Positions 31,901 to 43,900 of a stretch of DNA of 64,000 bases are shown here, in pieces. The translations under genes were made by a program, and so were the position numbers. How positions within the stretch are numbered: position 1 is the stretch's first letter; each line of letters starts with the position of its first letter. The notes below the pieces were generated by a model. It searched no databases. It had not been told where the DNA came from and saw nothing but the letters and a program-made list of their open reading frames with translations. The stretch is from Struthio camelus (lineage: Eukaryota > Chordata > Aves > Struthioniformes > Struthionidae), in assembly GCF_040807025.1 (NCBI RefSeq), contig NC_090951.1:1612001-1676000 (forward strand), read 5' to 3'.

Positions 31901-34900
31901 CGCCCTTCGGGCTGGGCTGCTCCGCTGGGCGAGGCTGCAGTGCTGGCAGCACGGGCGCAGGGGCCGGTCACCCTGGATGGGGCCTCAGTTTCCCAAGAAA
32001 AGCCGGTACCTGACCGACCCAGGCGGACGGAGGCACCTTGGCCCCCGCGGCCCTCCGTGCCACGCACTCACCCACCTGGTAGCGACGAGCGGGTAGCTGT
32101 GGCAGGGTGAGGCCCAGGCGTCCCTGGTCCAGGGCATGCAGTCGTAGAGCAGCAAGTCCTTCTCCGTCACGGCCATGAGGATGGGGCGCCACTGCTGCCT
32201 CCCTCCGTCCAGGCGGGCCTGGGAGAGACAAGCAGGGGCTCGGTTACGGGGGCCAAGGGCGGCAGGCACAGGGAGCTGGCACGGGGGAGCGCAGGCTGCA
32301 TTTCAGCCGCCAGTCCCTGCCCCTTCTGCAGTCTCAGGGGCGCTCGGGGCAGTCGGGACCCCACAGAGCCACGGGGGGGGTGCTCAGCGGGAGGTCGGGA
32401 ACCGCGGAGCTCAGCCAGCTGTGGTGATGCTGGCTGGTCCCCCGGGCTGGCACCTTGCCGCGCTGTAACAGGCAGCAACACAGGAACAGCTGCCGTGGGA
32501 ACGACTCTGCCGCCGGGCTGACCCCGAGTCAAGGGGGCCCCGTGTCACCGGGCTCTGGGACCGTGTTAGTGCATTGTTCGGGAAAAGCCATGCAAGGTGC
32601 TGTCAAGGGTGGCCATCCCAGAAAGCCTGCTTCAAGAGCAGGGCCCGGCAGAGCTCCTCTCACCAGACTAAGGACATCGCGATGCCTGGGGAAGCTCCAG
32701 CTCTTAAGAGCAGCAAACTCACGGAAGAGCAGGGGGGTTATTAATATCTCTAACTAGGAAATCCCAGCAGGGGCAGGAGGCTGACGGTGCACATACGCAG
32801 TTCTCGGAAGCGCTGCCTTCACCTTGGGTTGCAGCCGCTGGGGGACAGCCGGGCGCCGCGCCAACCCGCACTCTGCGGGGACCGCGCTGCTCTCAGTATG
32901 GCAGTGCCGAGCCAGCCTGCCCAGAGGGACGGGTGGGAGCAGGAGAACGGGGAGAGAAGGGGCAGGAGAGGCTAGAACAAGCCCCAGCCCAACCCCCGGC
33001 TGCGTGGCCTGTCACCACCCTGCAACACAGCCCAGGACAGGGCTACTGCACCCCGCTGCCATGCTCAGAGATGGCCGGGGCTGCTGCACAGGGGCCCTGG
33101 ACAGCTGAACAGCATCAGCCTGGAGATGAACACCTGGGTTGGGAAGGGAGCTGAGTACTGCCAAATTCACAGCAGTACAGGGTGTTGCAGCCCAGCTGGC
33201 CCAGCACAACGCCTCCGTCGTGCTGCCACCATCCCGGCTCCAGCAGCCACAGTCCTGAGGCTTTTGAAAGCTGCAGGGAGCAGGTTTTGCCACTACTAGA
33301 CTAAAAACTTTTCTCGTCTCCCTGGATTCATCCGCAAAACCTCAGGCCCTGGAGGTGCCTGTCGGGGGAGAAGGTGTCTCCCCGCGCGGACAGGGTGGCT
33401 CAGCAGCGGAGCGTGGAAACGCGAGCTCTCCAAGAGCCCCGTGGCTGCGGGGGCTGCCCTCTTGCCTGCGTCTCCAGGAGGTGCCGGACAGGAGGGACAG
33501 CATGGGGACAGGTGGGGCCACCGCTGAGCACCAGCTGTCCTAGGAAAAGGCTCCCCCGGAGCGGCAGCTGCAGCACGGCGCTGGGAACCGGGACAGCCCC
33601 GGAGGCGGGTACCTGCTCCGCCAGCCACGCAATGTGCTTGACCTCCTTGCTGCTGCCTGTGGTGTTGGTGGTCCCCAGCATGGCGTTGAGCTCGGCCAGG
33701 ACCTGCGGCAGCAGGGCCATGATGTTGGTGTGCAGGGCCGTAAACCAGGAGTGAGCTGTCGCCGTGTCCTTGCAGCGCAAGATCAGGGTGTTCCTGCTGT
33801 CCGGAGAGTGCAGCTCAATCAACCTGCAACGGGAAACAGCGCTGGAGCAAGGACACGGGGGAAACACCACCCTTGCAGGGCCAAGCGGACCGCCTGGGTG
33901 GCTGGCAGAGCTCTGGGACAGCCCAGGACCTGCCGGACCCGCCCTGGGGCCACGTGGCATCTCCAGGGATAACGGCTGAGCCAGCTGTGCGCCCTGGACC
34001 CAGCACCACGGTGCAGGGGTGCCGGAGGGCGGGCGAGCTCCCAGCCTCTCCCCGCTGCGGCAGCGCGGCACTGCCGGGCGCACCAGGCTTGCTGGGGCAC
34101 ATCCGGACCTGCACACCCTCGCTTCCCCCGGCTCCTCCGCGTGCGGGCGCCTGGGGCCTGGCCGTCCCTGCCAGGACAGGGCTGACGCCTTCAGCAAGGG
34201 GTCGGAGCGGGCGCTTGGGTCTCGCGCTGGCCCAGCTTTGGCAGCACCAGGCGGCACCTGCCTCCCCGGCCGCAGCCAAGGGGAGCAGCCAGCAGCGGGG
34301 ACATCTCCCAGCTCACCGCCCCGGGTTGGGGGCCTGGCGCTCCCAGGAAGGAGCCACCCCAGCTCCCCAGGGAGAGCAAAGTGCCCTGCGCCGGGCGGGA
34401 GCAGCGCGAGACCCTCCCGCAGCCGCTGCAGCCCAGCAAAGGCCCTTTGCAGAGGCAGCGTATTTCCACCTGGGTGAGCGGGGTGCGTAATTGGATTAAC
34501 ATTTCCAAACAGGGGCTAAACACAGGTCACAGCTTCCTCAGGCTGCTGGGAGAGCCGGAGACGACCGGCTGCACTTCCCGGACCCCATCGCCAGCCAAGG
34601 AGGCCGCGTTTGCCGCGTTCCCCGTCCTCCGTGGCAGGATCTGCTGGCTCCCCTTGGCTGCGGGAAGCCGTGCTGGCCAGCGCGGGAGCCCAGGGGTGCC
34701 GGGTCCCCGTTGCTGCCCCGGGGCTCCCGGGCAGCTCCCAGGCGCTCGGCCGCTCTTCCCTAACACCCACCGCATGAGCGGTCCTGGCCGTCTGCCTCGG
34801 GCCTCCGCGCCCTGCCAGGCCGGGGCGAGCGTGCCTTCGGCCGGCCCGCGGGAGCCGAGGGCTCTGCAGCTGATGCCTCTGACGCACGGCGGTGTCTTTC

Positions 34901-37900
34901 CTTGCCGTACACATCCGTTTGCCAGCGATTCGGGGCCAAGCGCCCTCCGAGCTGTATGGGCCGTTGTTTGTTTTCCTGGCCGCGGCCGTGCCAGCATCTC
35001 AGCCATCACTGGCCTTTTACATATTTAATCTCCCGCTTGGAGGCATGCCAGGCTCCAGAGCGCGCAGCGGGGAGATTCAAGGCCAGAGCAGAGATGGAGT
35101 CACCTCCCCATCACCGCCTCCGCCGGGGAAAGCTGCGGAGCCCGAACTGGCTGGGCCGGATCAAGCGCCTGGGCTGTCTCCACCTCGCCACCTTGGGCCA
35201 GTCCTGCCACGGCTACGGGAGCCGGCTTCAGGCGCAGCGTCCCCGGCTCTGCACCGGCCGTTCGCCGCCTGGCGCCAGCCCCGCTGCGTTTCAGCGCAGG
35301 TCTCCGGGGCCGGCTGTGCAGAGCCGGGGGGTGCTCGCAGCCCCCGGCCCCGTTTCTGCGGGGGGAGCTCAGCGCAGCGGGGCGCATCGCTCGCGGCGAG
35401 CGGGCGGGTGGGTGGGCGGGCTGCCAGCCACCCTGGCTGGGGCCTGGGGAAGGGGCACGGCGCAGAGCTCTGGCCCCCTGCCAAACCACCGGGAATTTCC
35501 GCAGAGCTGCATTCGCAGCTCGATGGGTGAATCAGGAGGTCGCGGCGAGAGGCAGCTTTCCCCTCCCCGGAGCCTCACCCTGCGAGCTCTGCCGCGAGCG
35601 GGGACACCCGAGTGCTGACGCCGGGCTCCGATCCGGGGCGCTGAGATCACGTCCCCGCGGCGAGGCGGGAGCGAGCGCCGCCGCTGCGCCCGGCCGCCTC
35701 GGGGCGCAGGGGCCCGCGGGGCTGCTCCCGGGGGGCGGCCGTCCCTCACCTGTTCTCCAGGTCGGGCATGCTCAGGTTCCTGGCCGCGAAGCACATCTTC
35801 AGCGGGATCACCTTGCGGTCCTTGGCGCTGCCGTGGTGCTTGGGCGAGCCGGAGTCCTCGCTGCCGCTGAGGCTGGGCGACTGCGGGGCAGCCCCGTCCC
35901 AGGGCAGGTCCGACACCAGCGACGGCTTCTTAATGTAGGGGGTCACTTCCCGCATGAACTTCACTGGGGACAGAGCAGAGTGGGGACAGCGTCAATGCCA
36001 GGGCTCCTCCGAGCTCAGGCACCCTCCGCTGCCGAGAGGCGGCCGTCTCGCCCCTCGCGTCGGAGCCTCGCGCCAGCATCTGCGGGGACAGGACCACGGA
36101 GGGGACGGGAGGGGACGATCCTCACGCAGGTGGCCTGGGCACAGTGGGGGGACCCGGGGAAGGACCAGGACGGCAGAGCCCACGTAGGAGGAGGCCTCGT
36201 CTTGCAGCCCGGCGGGGAGCCGGTGCCAGAAGCTTGAGCAGGGGAGACCCTGCAACCCGCCAAAGCCTCCGGGACACAGGAGCAGCAGGGAGCTGGGCAC
36301 CCGGCGCGTCCCATGCAGAGATGGGCGAGATGCCACCGAGGGCAGTCGGCCCCGGGCAGAGCAGGGACGGCAACGAAGCAGGGGCCGGTCTGACCACAGG
36401 GATGCCTTTTCCCCGCAGCAAACGTGGGCCGTGAGGCTGCAGGGCGGCCAGGGACTCCGGCAGATCCCCGCAGGGCTGCGATGCCTCCCAAAGTGGGACG
36501 TGGCGCAGCACGTGCCCCCGAAAGGAAGCCGCACGCGCGGCCTGGCGTCGTGCCGGGAGGGAGCCGAGGTGCGGTTAGGGCAGGCGAACACGGCTGTTGT
36601 GGGCTGACGAGCCAGGCTGGGAAGGTACCGGGAGCCGGGCGTCGCGGGCAGCTTTGCAGCCTGCCGTGCCGTGCCAGAGCGGGAGCGCGGCTCAGCGCCT
36701 GAGCCGGGGCCGAGGAGGGAGCCGCCGGGCTGCCAGCCCCAGGTCTCTGCCTCTCCCCGGCCGCGAACTCGCGGCGATGGGCTCACGGCGGAGCCAGGCT
36801 GCGCCTGCCCCGGGGTGAACGCACGCGGCCTCCGTCCCGGGACCCAGCCGCGGCGGCGCTCCTGCCAGCGGGTGCTGGGGGCCGCCGGCTCCTCTCCGCA
36901 GCGCAGCCAGAGCTCGCAGCCGCCGCGAGCGGTCGCTCTCCGCCGGCGAGGGCGACGCGAGCAGCCTGGCCCGCTCCGCCGGGACGGGGCGGCTGCAGAG
37001 TGCAGAGCGCGGCGGCAGCGCGGCCGAGGAGCCCTCCCTGCCCAGGGCAGCCGGCCGGGAGGACGGAGGTGCTCCGAGCGGGCGGCCGGGCGGCCGGCGC
37101 TGGTGCCTCATCCCCAGTTACGGGCAGGCGGCGGGAGGAGCGGCGGGAGGAAAGGGAACGCGGCGCAGCACAATGGGGACGGGCAGGAGGTCAGGCACCA
37201 GCCCATCCTGACCCGCCCTCGCTGCCGCGCTGGAAAGACAGCACTGTCCAAGTTTCCAGAGCGGCGAGCGCTCACGCCGCGCCGGCCCCAGCACGGCTGC
37301 CAGGAGCCTGGCTCCTCTCTGCAAGAGCAGCAGGGCTTCCAGGCAGGATGTCGCGGCTCCAAGCGCCTCTCCAGAAACGGGAGGAAGGAAGGAGGCATCT
37401 GCTCCTATTCCCCCTAGACCGCCTCTCTTCAAAGACACAACTTCACGGTCCAGCCAAAGCGGACCTGCGGCGACGGAGCAGCGCGCCAGCACGCGCACAA
37501 GGCGCGCCGAGGACGAAGCTCCTTTGGAAAGGTCCTGCGCTTACAAAGAGCTGCTCCCCTTGTGCTGACGGGCTGCGTATAGGTTGTAAGAAAACTACTG
37601 TTAATTTCATTGGCATAACCTTGATTAACTTAGCATCAGCGCCTGAAGTAGATGAAGCCTGCAGACCTCAAGGCCGAGCTGTCGATGAACTCCAGACGCA
37701 TTGCTGAGGATGTGACATTGCCGATGATGTCACTGCAAAACCCATTAAAACTAGCTTACAAAGATACAAAACTAGCTACAAAGTAGGATACGAAGTCGAA
37801 TGCAGGAGACAAGATGCGATGCACCTGGGTTGTGGTTGACCTTCAAGAAGATAAGGGACTGTGAGACACAAGGACATGGCAACCAGCCTGGGATGTAGGC

Positions 37901-40900
37901 CAGGAGCTGTCAGAAGGAGATAGACCCCAGGCAGAAGGAGAGAGACCACCGACTCAGTAAAAAAGACTGGAGGAGACCTTCACTGGCAGGTGGGGAAATA
38001 GAACTGTAAAGGGTATAATTACCCCAGAGTTTCTTTGCTCAGGGTCCCTCTTCAGAGGTGCCCAGCTCAAGCTGACCTAAACGATCGTCTAAGAGCCTGA
38101 CTCTGACTTGGTGGTGAATGCCTGGGGACGTCTATAACTTAGGTCTAGAAACAGCTCTTCCGGGAGAAGCACAAATGGCCTGAGCTCCTCCAGCTTCTCC
38201 TCTCCCCACTCCGCTTCCACCTGGCTAAAACCGGGGGGCAGCTCTCTCGCAGCACTCCGCGCCAGCTCTTCGAAGGGTGCCTTGCTCCAGGCCCACTTTT
38301 CCATCCGAGCTCCCCAGTGCAAGAGTTATTCCTTGGCTCCGAACCACAGCTGCCCTGTGCTTCCCCCTCCAGCCACCGACCGCGCACCCGGCCAGGGAGA
38401 GCCGGTGCTTGGTGCCCACAAACTGGCTTCCCCATCGCCCCAGCTGCAGCGGTGCGGACTTGCAGGCAGGAGCCTTTCCAGCCCATCACCGAGCCCGCCG
38501 CGCTGCCTTGGACTCGTTAGCCCAAAGCGCCCCGAAGAGCCCTTCTCCCCCAGCCGTCACGTTACGGGATAATTGATTCATTCAAGACGTCAGATGCCAG
38601 TGAAAAAGCGCTCCGCAAAGCAGCTTGTCAGAGCAAGGGAGGACAGCTAGCAAGAAAGCATGTTTGGCCAACAAGGGAAGGGGCAAATGGAGTAAAAGCA
38701 GTTTGGGATCTGCAGGACCGCATGTGATCCTGGTCCCATCCCGGCAGGGCTGCCCGCGCTCGCTCTCGCCGCAGCCAGCGAGCGGGCGCTCGAGCGAGCT
38801 CAGCGATTCCCTCCGCGAAGCAGGACTCGGCTCGGGGTGAGCTCTTCCTCCCCGCTCCCTGCTGCAACCCCCCCGCCCCAGACCCCGCTCCGGCCCAGCT
38901 GCCGTGCTCCCCGAGCGGCACGCTGCCCACGCGTACGCGGTGTGAGACGGCGTGCGGACCAAAGGCGGCGCAAGGGGTCTTCCTAGGACCTTGCGCGCCC
39001 AGAAACCACTGCGCATCTGCGGCAAGAGCCCTGTCTCAGAGTCTCCGCGCTTCCTCCAGCCCAGCAGCCACGTGCCCTGGGCCGGGGTGTCTCTGCCACG
39101 CCGCGTCCTTCGACTCCTTCTTGATTTCCTGCAGGAAACCTGGGCATCAGAGCCCCCAGGCTCCCTAGTAACGAACTCAGGGCAGCAAAGCAGAGCGGCC
39201 GGAGCGTGGGCAGGCAGGACCGCTGCCAGGCCACGGCTGGCCCTCGTCGTCGTGCAGCGGCCACGCTCCGCGGCCGGAGGAGCACACGGCGCAGCACGCC
39301 TGGTGCACGAGCACGGATCGCTGCCAGGCACGCAGCCGAGGACCTGCTGATCAGCGGAGGTGCTGTGCGGCCAGGGGATCCCCGCCGCTGGAAGGAGGAG
39401 CCCCTCTCCGCTGGGAAACCCAACACGCACGCAGGTGCCGGCGCTGGAGGTTGCCAGGGTAGGGCCGCTTCTCCCCCTGCTTCCTCCTCCCGTTGCCAAG
39501 CTCGGCCCATCCGTCACGGTACACCGCTCGGCCTGGGCTAGCTCTGGCGACGAAAGGGGAAGCGCTCAGGGGTTGGGTTTAGCACTGCGCTGCCAAACGT
39601 CCTGTTCGGGAGGGTTGGGTTTAGCACTGTGCCGCCAAACGTCCTGTTCGGGACCTGACCGCCCGCACCGCGGCCCGCGCGGGAGGGGACCGCCGTGCCC
39701 AGCTCTCCCCGCGCGTGCCAGCAGCCCCGGGGGCTTCGGCGAGCCGCAGCCCGCGCGCAGGAGGGGAACGCTCCCACGCCGGCTGCGAGACACACCATCC
39801 CTAAAAGGCGAGGAAGTCGTGACATGATCTCCGCGCTGACACTGAAGCATCCGCGCTGGCAGGCAGCGGGCGCGGGGAAGGAGGCACGTGCATCCCGAGA
39901 GCGCAGCCGCCGCTGCCGAGCCTCAGCACCCCGGCTCCCAGGAAAGAACAAAGCTGGAAGCAGCAACTTTAACATGCCACAAGGCAACAGAGAAAAATAA
40001 TAATTAAAAAAAGCGAATAAGCTCTAATCCACCATGAAATGAAGCTCTCTGCTGCTTGGGGGAAACAGAGGGGAGGTCAGCCCCGAGCGGCCGCTCCCCG
40101 GGAAGCGTTACCGACGCGGCTTCGGGAAGTGCCGCTGAGCCAGCGTGGACGCGGCCAGCCGCCCGCCCTGCGCGGGAGCCCGGGGCTGCATCCGCCGATC
40201 AGCCGTCCCCATGGCAAGGGGTCTTCGCCCGCTAATGGGGGGGCTGCCTGCACGAGGCCAGGGCACGACCTCGTGACCTGGTGTCACCGCACGGGCCACA
40301 AGCCCTGCTCGTGCTGCATACGTGTCTTTTTTTTGCACAGAAAGCTGGGCTGACTTGGGCACAGGGATAGGCGCAACCCTTAGACAACACGGAGAGACGC
40401 GTCCTTGCAAGAGGTTATCCGGGGTCTCGTGACGGAGGACCGCGCTGGTCCCGGGGGCTGCGCAGAGAGTCAGCGCGTCCCGGGAAGCAGGGCGCAGCCC
40501 GGCAGCTGCAGAGCCGTCCAGCCCCGCGCGCATCAGCCTGGGAGCGGAGCGCTCTTCCCCCTGCACGCTGCCAAGTTTTCTCCCTCTCCACCCAGGAGGC
40601 GATCCCACGCCTGCAGCAGCCATAGGAGACAACCGTTCCCCCGCTTTGGAGCTGGGCCCCCTTGGCACGTTTGCCTCGCTTCGAACGACTGAGCGGCGAG
40701 AACCGGCAAGGCACGCTCAGCGCCTCGGCTGAACCGGCCTCTCCTGCCCACGCCTGCCGCAACGCACCCTGCAAACCCCCGGGGCGCCGCGGCTGCTCCC
40801 GCAGACCCCCGGGCTGCTCCCGCCACGGCGTCGGCTGGGGCAGGCGGGCACGGCCGCGACGGCGTGACGCCCGCGGTCTCTCCGGCCGTGCCCAGGCACG

Positions 40901-43900
40901 GCGGCGGGGGCAGAGCACCGGCCCCCCAGCACGGGGCTCTGCTACCAGACGTCTCGGCCCGCCCTGGGAATGGGCTCACCCAGCTGCAAATCCTCCGCCT
41001 TCCTTCAGCGACGGGTGGGCGGCAGCCCCAGGGACCCTTGCTCTGGGCACGAGGAGACAGGAGAGGAACAGGCATTAGCGTCCGGACTGCAGCGAGCGAA
41101 GGCGGCGCAGCCGGAGAGATCTCAACAGGTTAATCCAAGCACGGCCCCCGCCTCCCCGTGTCCCTGGGATTTGCCGAGTTGAGCGGCACAGCTGGATGGA
41201 GATGTGCTGCCCCGAGATGCTTCTCCTTGCTGTGAGCAGCAAATGAGTTAATATTAGCCTCCTGCCGCGCTTATCCCAGGATTACTGCCCCCTCCATGCA
41301 CCTTTAATCCCCCCGCCTGGCGGGGCAGGGAGCACTGCAAGGTGGAAGGGAGCAGGCGGCCGGAGGCGCCGGGGCAGGCCGGGCCGGGGGGGAGAGGGCT
41401 CCCGCAGCGGGGGGCTGCGCAGCAGCTGGCTGCCAGATGTGGCGGCCCCCGGCCCGCGCCGCCCCCGGCAGAGGTCAGAAAGTTAAACGCGGACAGCAAA
41501 GCACAAGCGTCTGCAGCGAAACGCAGGCTGGGCGGGCGCCCTTGGCGGAGCCGCCCTGGCAAGCGTCCGCACCCCGCTCTGTCCTGAACCTCCCGGGCTT
41601 TTACACGGGCGCGAAAACAACCCGCGCAGCTAACGCCAACCTCTCGCCACGCGGGTCCGAGGCGGCAGGGAGCGGGTGGCCGCAGCCGCCGGGTTTCTGC
41701 CCCGAGGCATCTCGCCGTCCGGGGAGGAGGGGCCCGACGCCGGCCCAGCGCCGGGAAGCAGCGGCGCGGGGCTGGACGAGAGCCGAAGCAGCGCTGCAGC
41801 GCGCGGCTAGGGGAGGTGCCTGCCTCGGGGCTACCGCAGCCCTCGCTGCAGAGGTGCAGCGCGCCGGGGGCTCGGCAGAGGCAGGGCCTTTGCGACTCGA
41901 AACCCACCGCTGCGTTGCTACGGCTAAAAATGAACCGCACGGGCGTCGATAAAAGGCAGCGAAACGCGACGAGTGCTCTGGGAAGGGAGAGGGGAAGAGC
42001 CGGGGCCTGTGGCTGTCGTTTCCAAGAAAGGTGGAAGAGGCATGTTAAGAAAGGCCCAAGGCGCGGAGCGATGCCCGCCCCGGAGCGATGCCCACCCCGG
42101 AGCAGCCATCTGAACGCCCCCGGCCCGGCTGGCATTCACCGGTACGGCCCTGGGGTTGCGTGGGCCAGGCCGCTGAGCCGCCTCCTGCCAGGATGCCAGC
42201 TGGGCTCAGGGATGATTTCTAAAGCCAGCGAGGACCGAGGAGCTGCCCGCAAGAGCGTTGGCGGGCGCACATCGCTGAAACGCGCAGGAGGGGGAAGATC
42301 ACAAACCTCCCCTTAACGCACGGGCTTTCCCGCAGGCTTACGCTCTCCGTTCCTTCGCTCCCCGGAGCGGAGGGTCGAGAAGGGCAGCAGGACTGAAAAG
42401 GGCCAGGCGGCTCGTGTCCTCTGCCGGGGCGGCAGCCCCTGCTCTGCCCAGCCCTGGCGCGCAGGCAGAGGCGTTAAACCCGCTCTAACAAACCTGCTGA
42501 GCCCCCGCCGGCTGGGAGCTGGCGAGACCCAGCACGCGGTGCCGGCGCCCAGCCCCGCGCTGGGCACAGCTCGTAGAGGCGAGCGTCCGCAAAAACCCTT
42601 CATCATCGCTTCCCCAAATAGGTCTGGCAGGAAACCTCGAGCTGCTCCCGGGGCTGGCCCATCACGCGCCTCGCCGCCTGCTCCGGCCAGCACCCAGCCA
42701 TCGCCGCCGCAGCAAAACCGCCGCAGCGGCTCGCCCGCAGACGGCCCGCCGAAGCCCACGGTCACTGCCGCGTCCTCAGCCCGGCTGGGACTGAGCAGGC
42801 GGCCGCTGGCCAGCCGCGCCAGCGGGCAGCAGGTTAGCGAGGCAAGGCGCAGGCAGGGAGAGCGGCTCCCCGCTGCACTCCGGTTCCCCCGCGCGCCCGC
42901 GAAGGAGCCCTGGACCTCGCCTGGCCCGGCCAGCTTTCCCCGCGGACGCTGCCGCCTCCGCTGGCCGCGGCACGCTCGCGCGGGATCCCGCCTCGTCCGG
43001 CTCTTCAGCCGGCAGCAACGAGACGCTGCGCCCGTGCGGCAGCCTCCAGCTCTTGGAGGGCTTTGGGGACGGAGGAAGGAGGGACGCGGACGCAGGAGAG
43101 GGAGCCAGGCCTGGAAACGCTCTGGGAGCGCGCGGGAGGCGACTAAGAGCTCGTGGGGACGCCCGCGCGGGGTCAGCTCCTCGCAAGCCAACGTTTCGGG
43201 CTGGGACCCCGCACAGGCGGGAGCGCAGCGGCCCACCGCGCCGCGCTTCGGGACGCCGGCCACAGGCGTTTTCGAGCCAGCCCTTCCGTTTCTGGCAGGA
43301 GCTGGTGCGAACCAGCCGGACAGGGCACAGCCGGCTCAGCGCAGCCTGGTGCCGCGCCGCCTACGCAGCCTCCCCGACAGCGCTCACCGCAAAGGAAACC
43401 CCGGCCGGCCGGCGCTGCTGGCACTCCTCCCTCGCGACCTGCCGCAGGAAGGCGGCCGCTCTCGCGGCCGAGCCCGGCTCGAGCGAGCTCCCGCCTGGCT
43501 GGGGCCGAGCCGCCCGCGCCGGCTCCAGCCTCGCTCCGTCCTCCACCGCGGAGGCCCCTGGGGGCTGCCGAGCCCCCTCCTCCCTCCTGCACGGGCTGAA
43601 AAAAGTTGGGGAAAACGCTGAATCACACGTAAGGGCGATCTTGCAACTCTCCTTCCCCTTTGCAAGCCTCCCCGGCCGCCCCGGCGGCTGGGAGCGCTGC
43701 TCCGCGCGCTGGCGAGCGGCCCAGGAGCGCGGCGAGGAAGGGCGCGCGCAGTCCGGGAGGGAGGTGCTCGCCGCGGGGTCCCTGCGGCCGAAGCCCGACT
43801 GCTCTAAAGAGCTTACGCCCGGCAACGGAGCCGGGAGCGGAGGATGAAAGCACCGCGGAGGCGGCCGAGCGGGGCGCGAGGAAGGGCTGAGCACAGGCGC

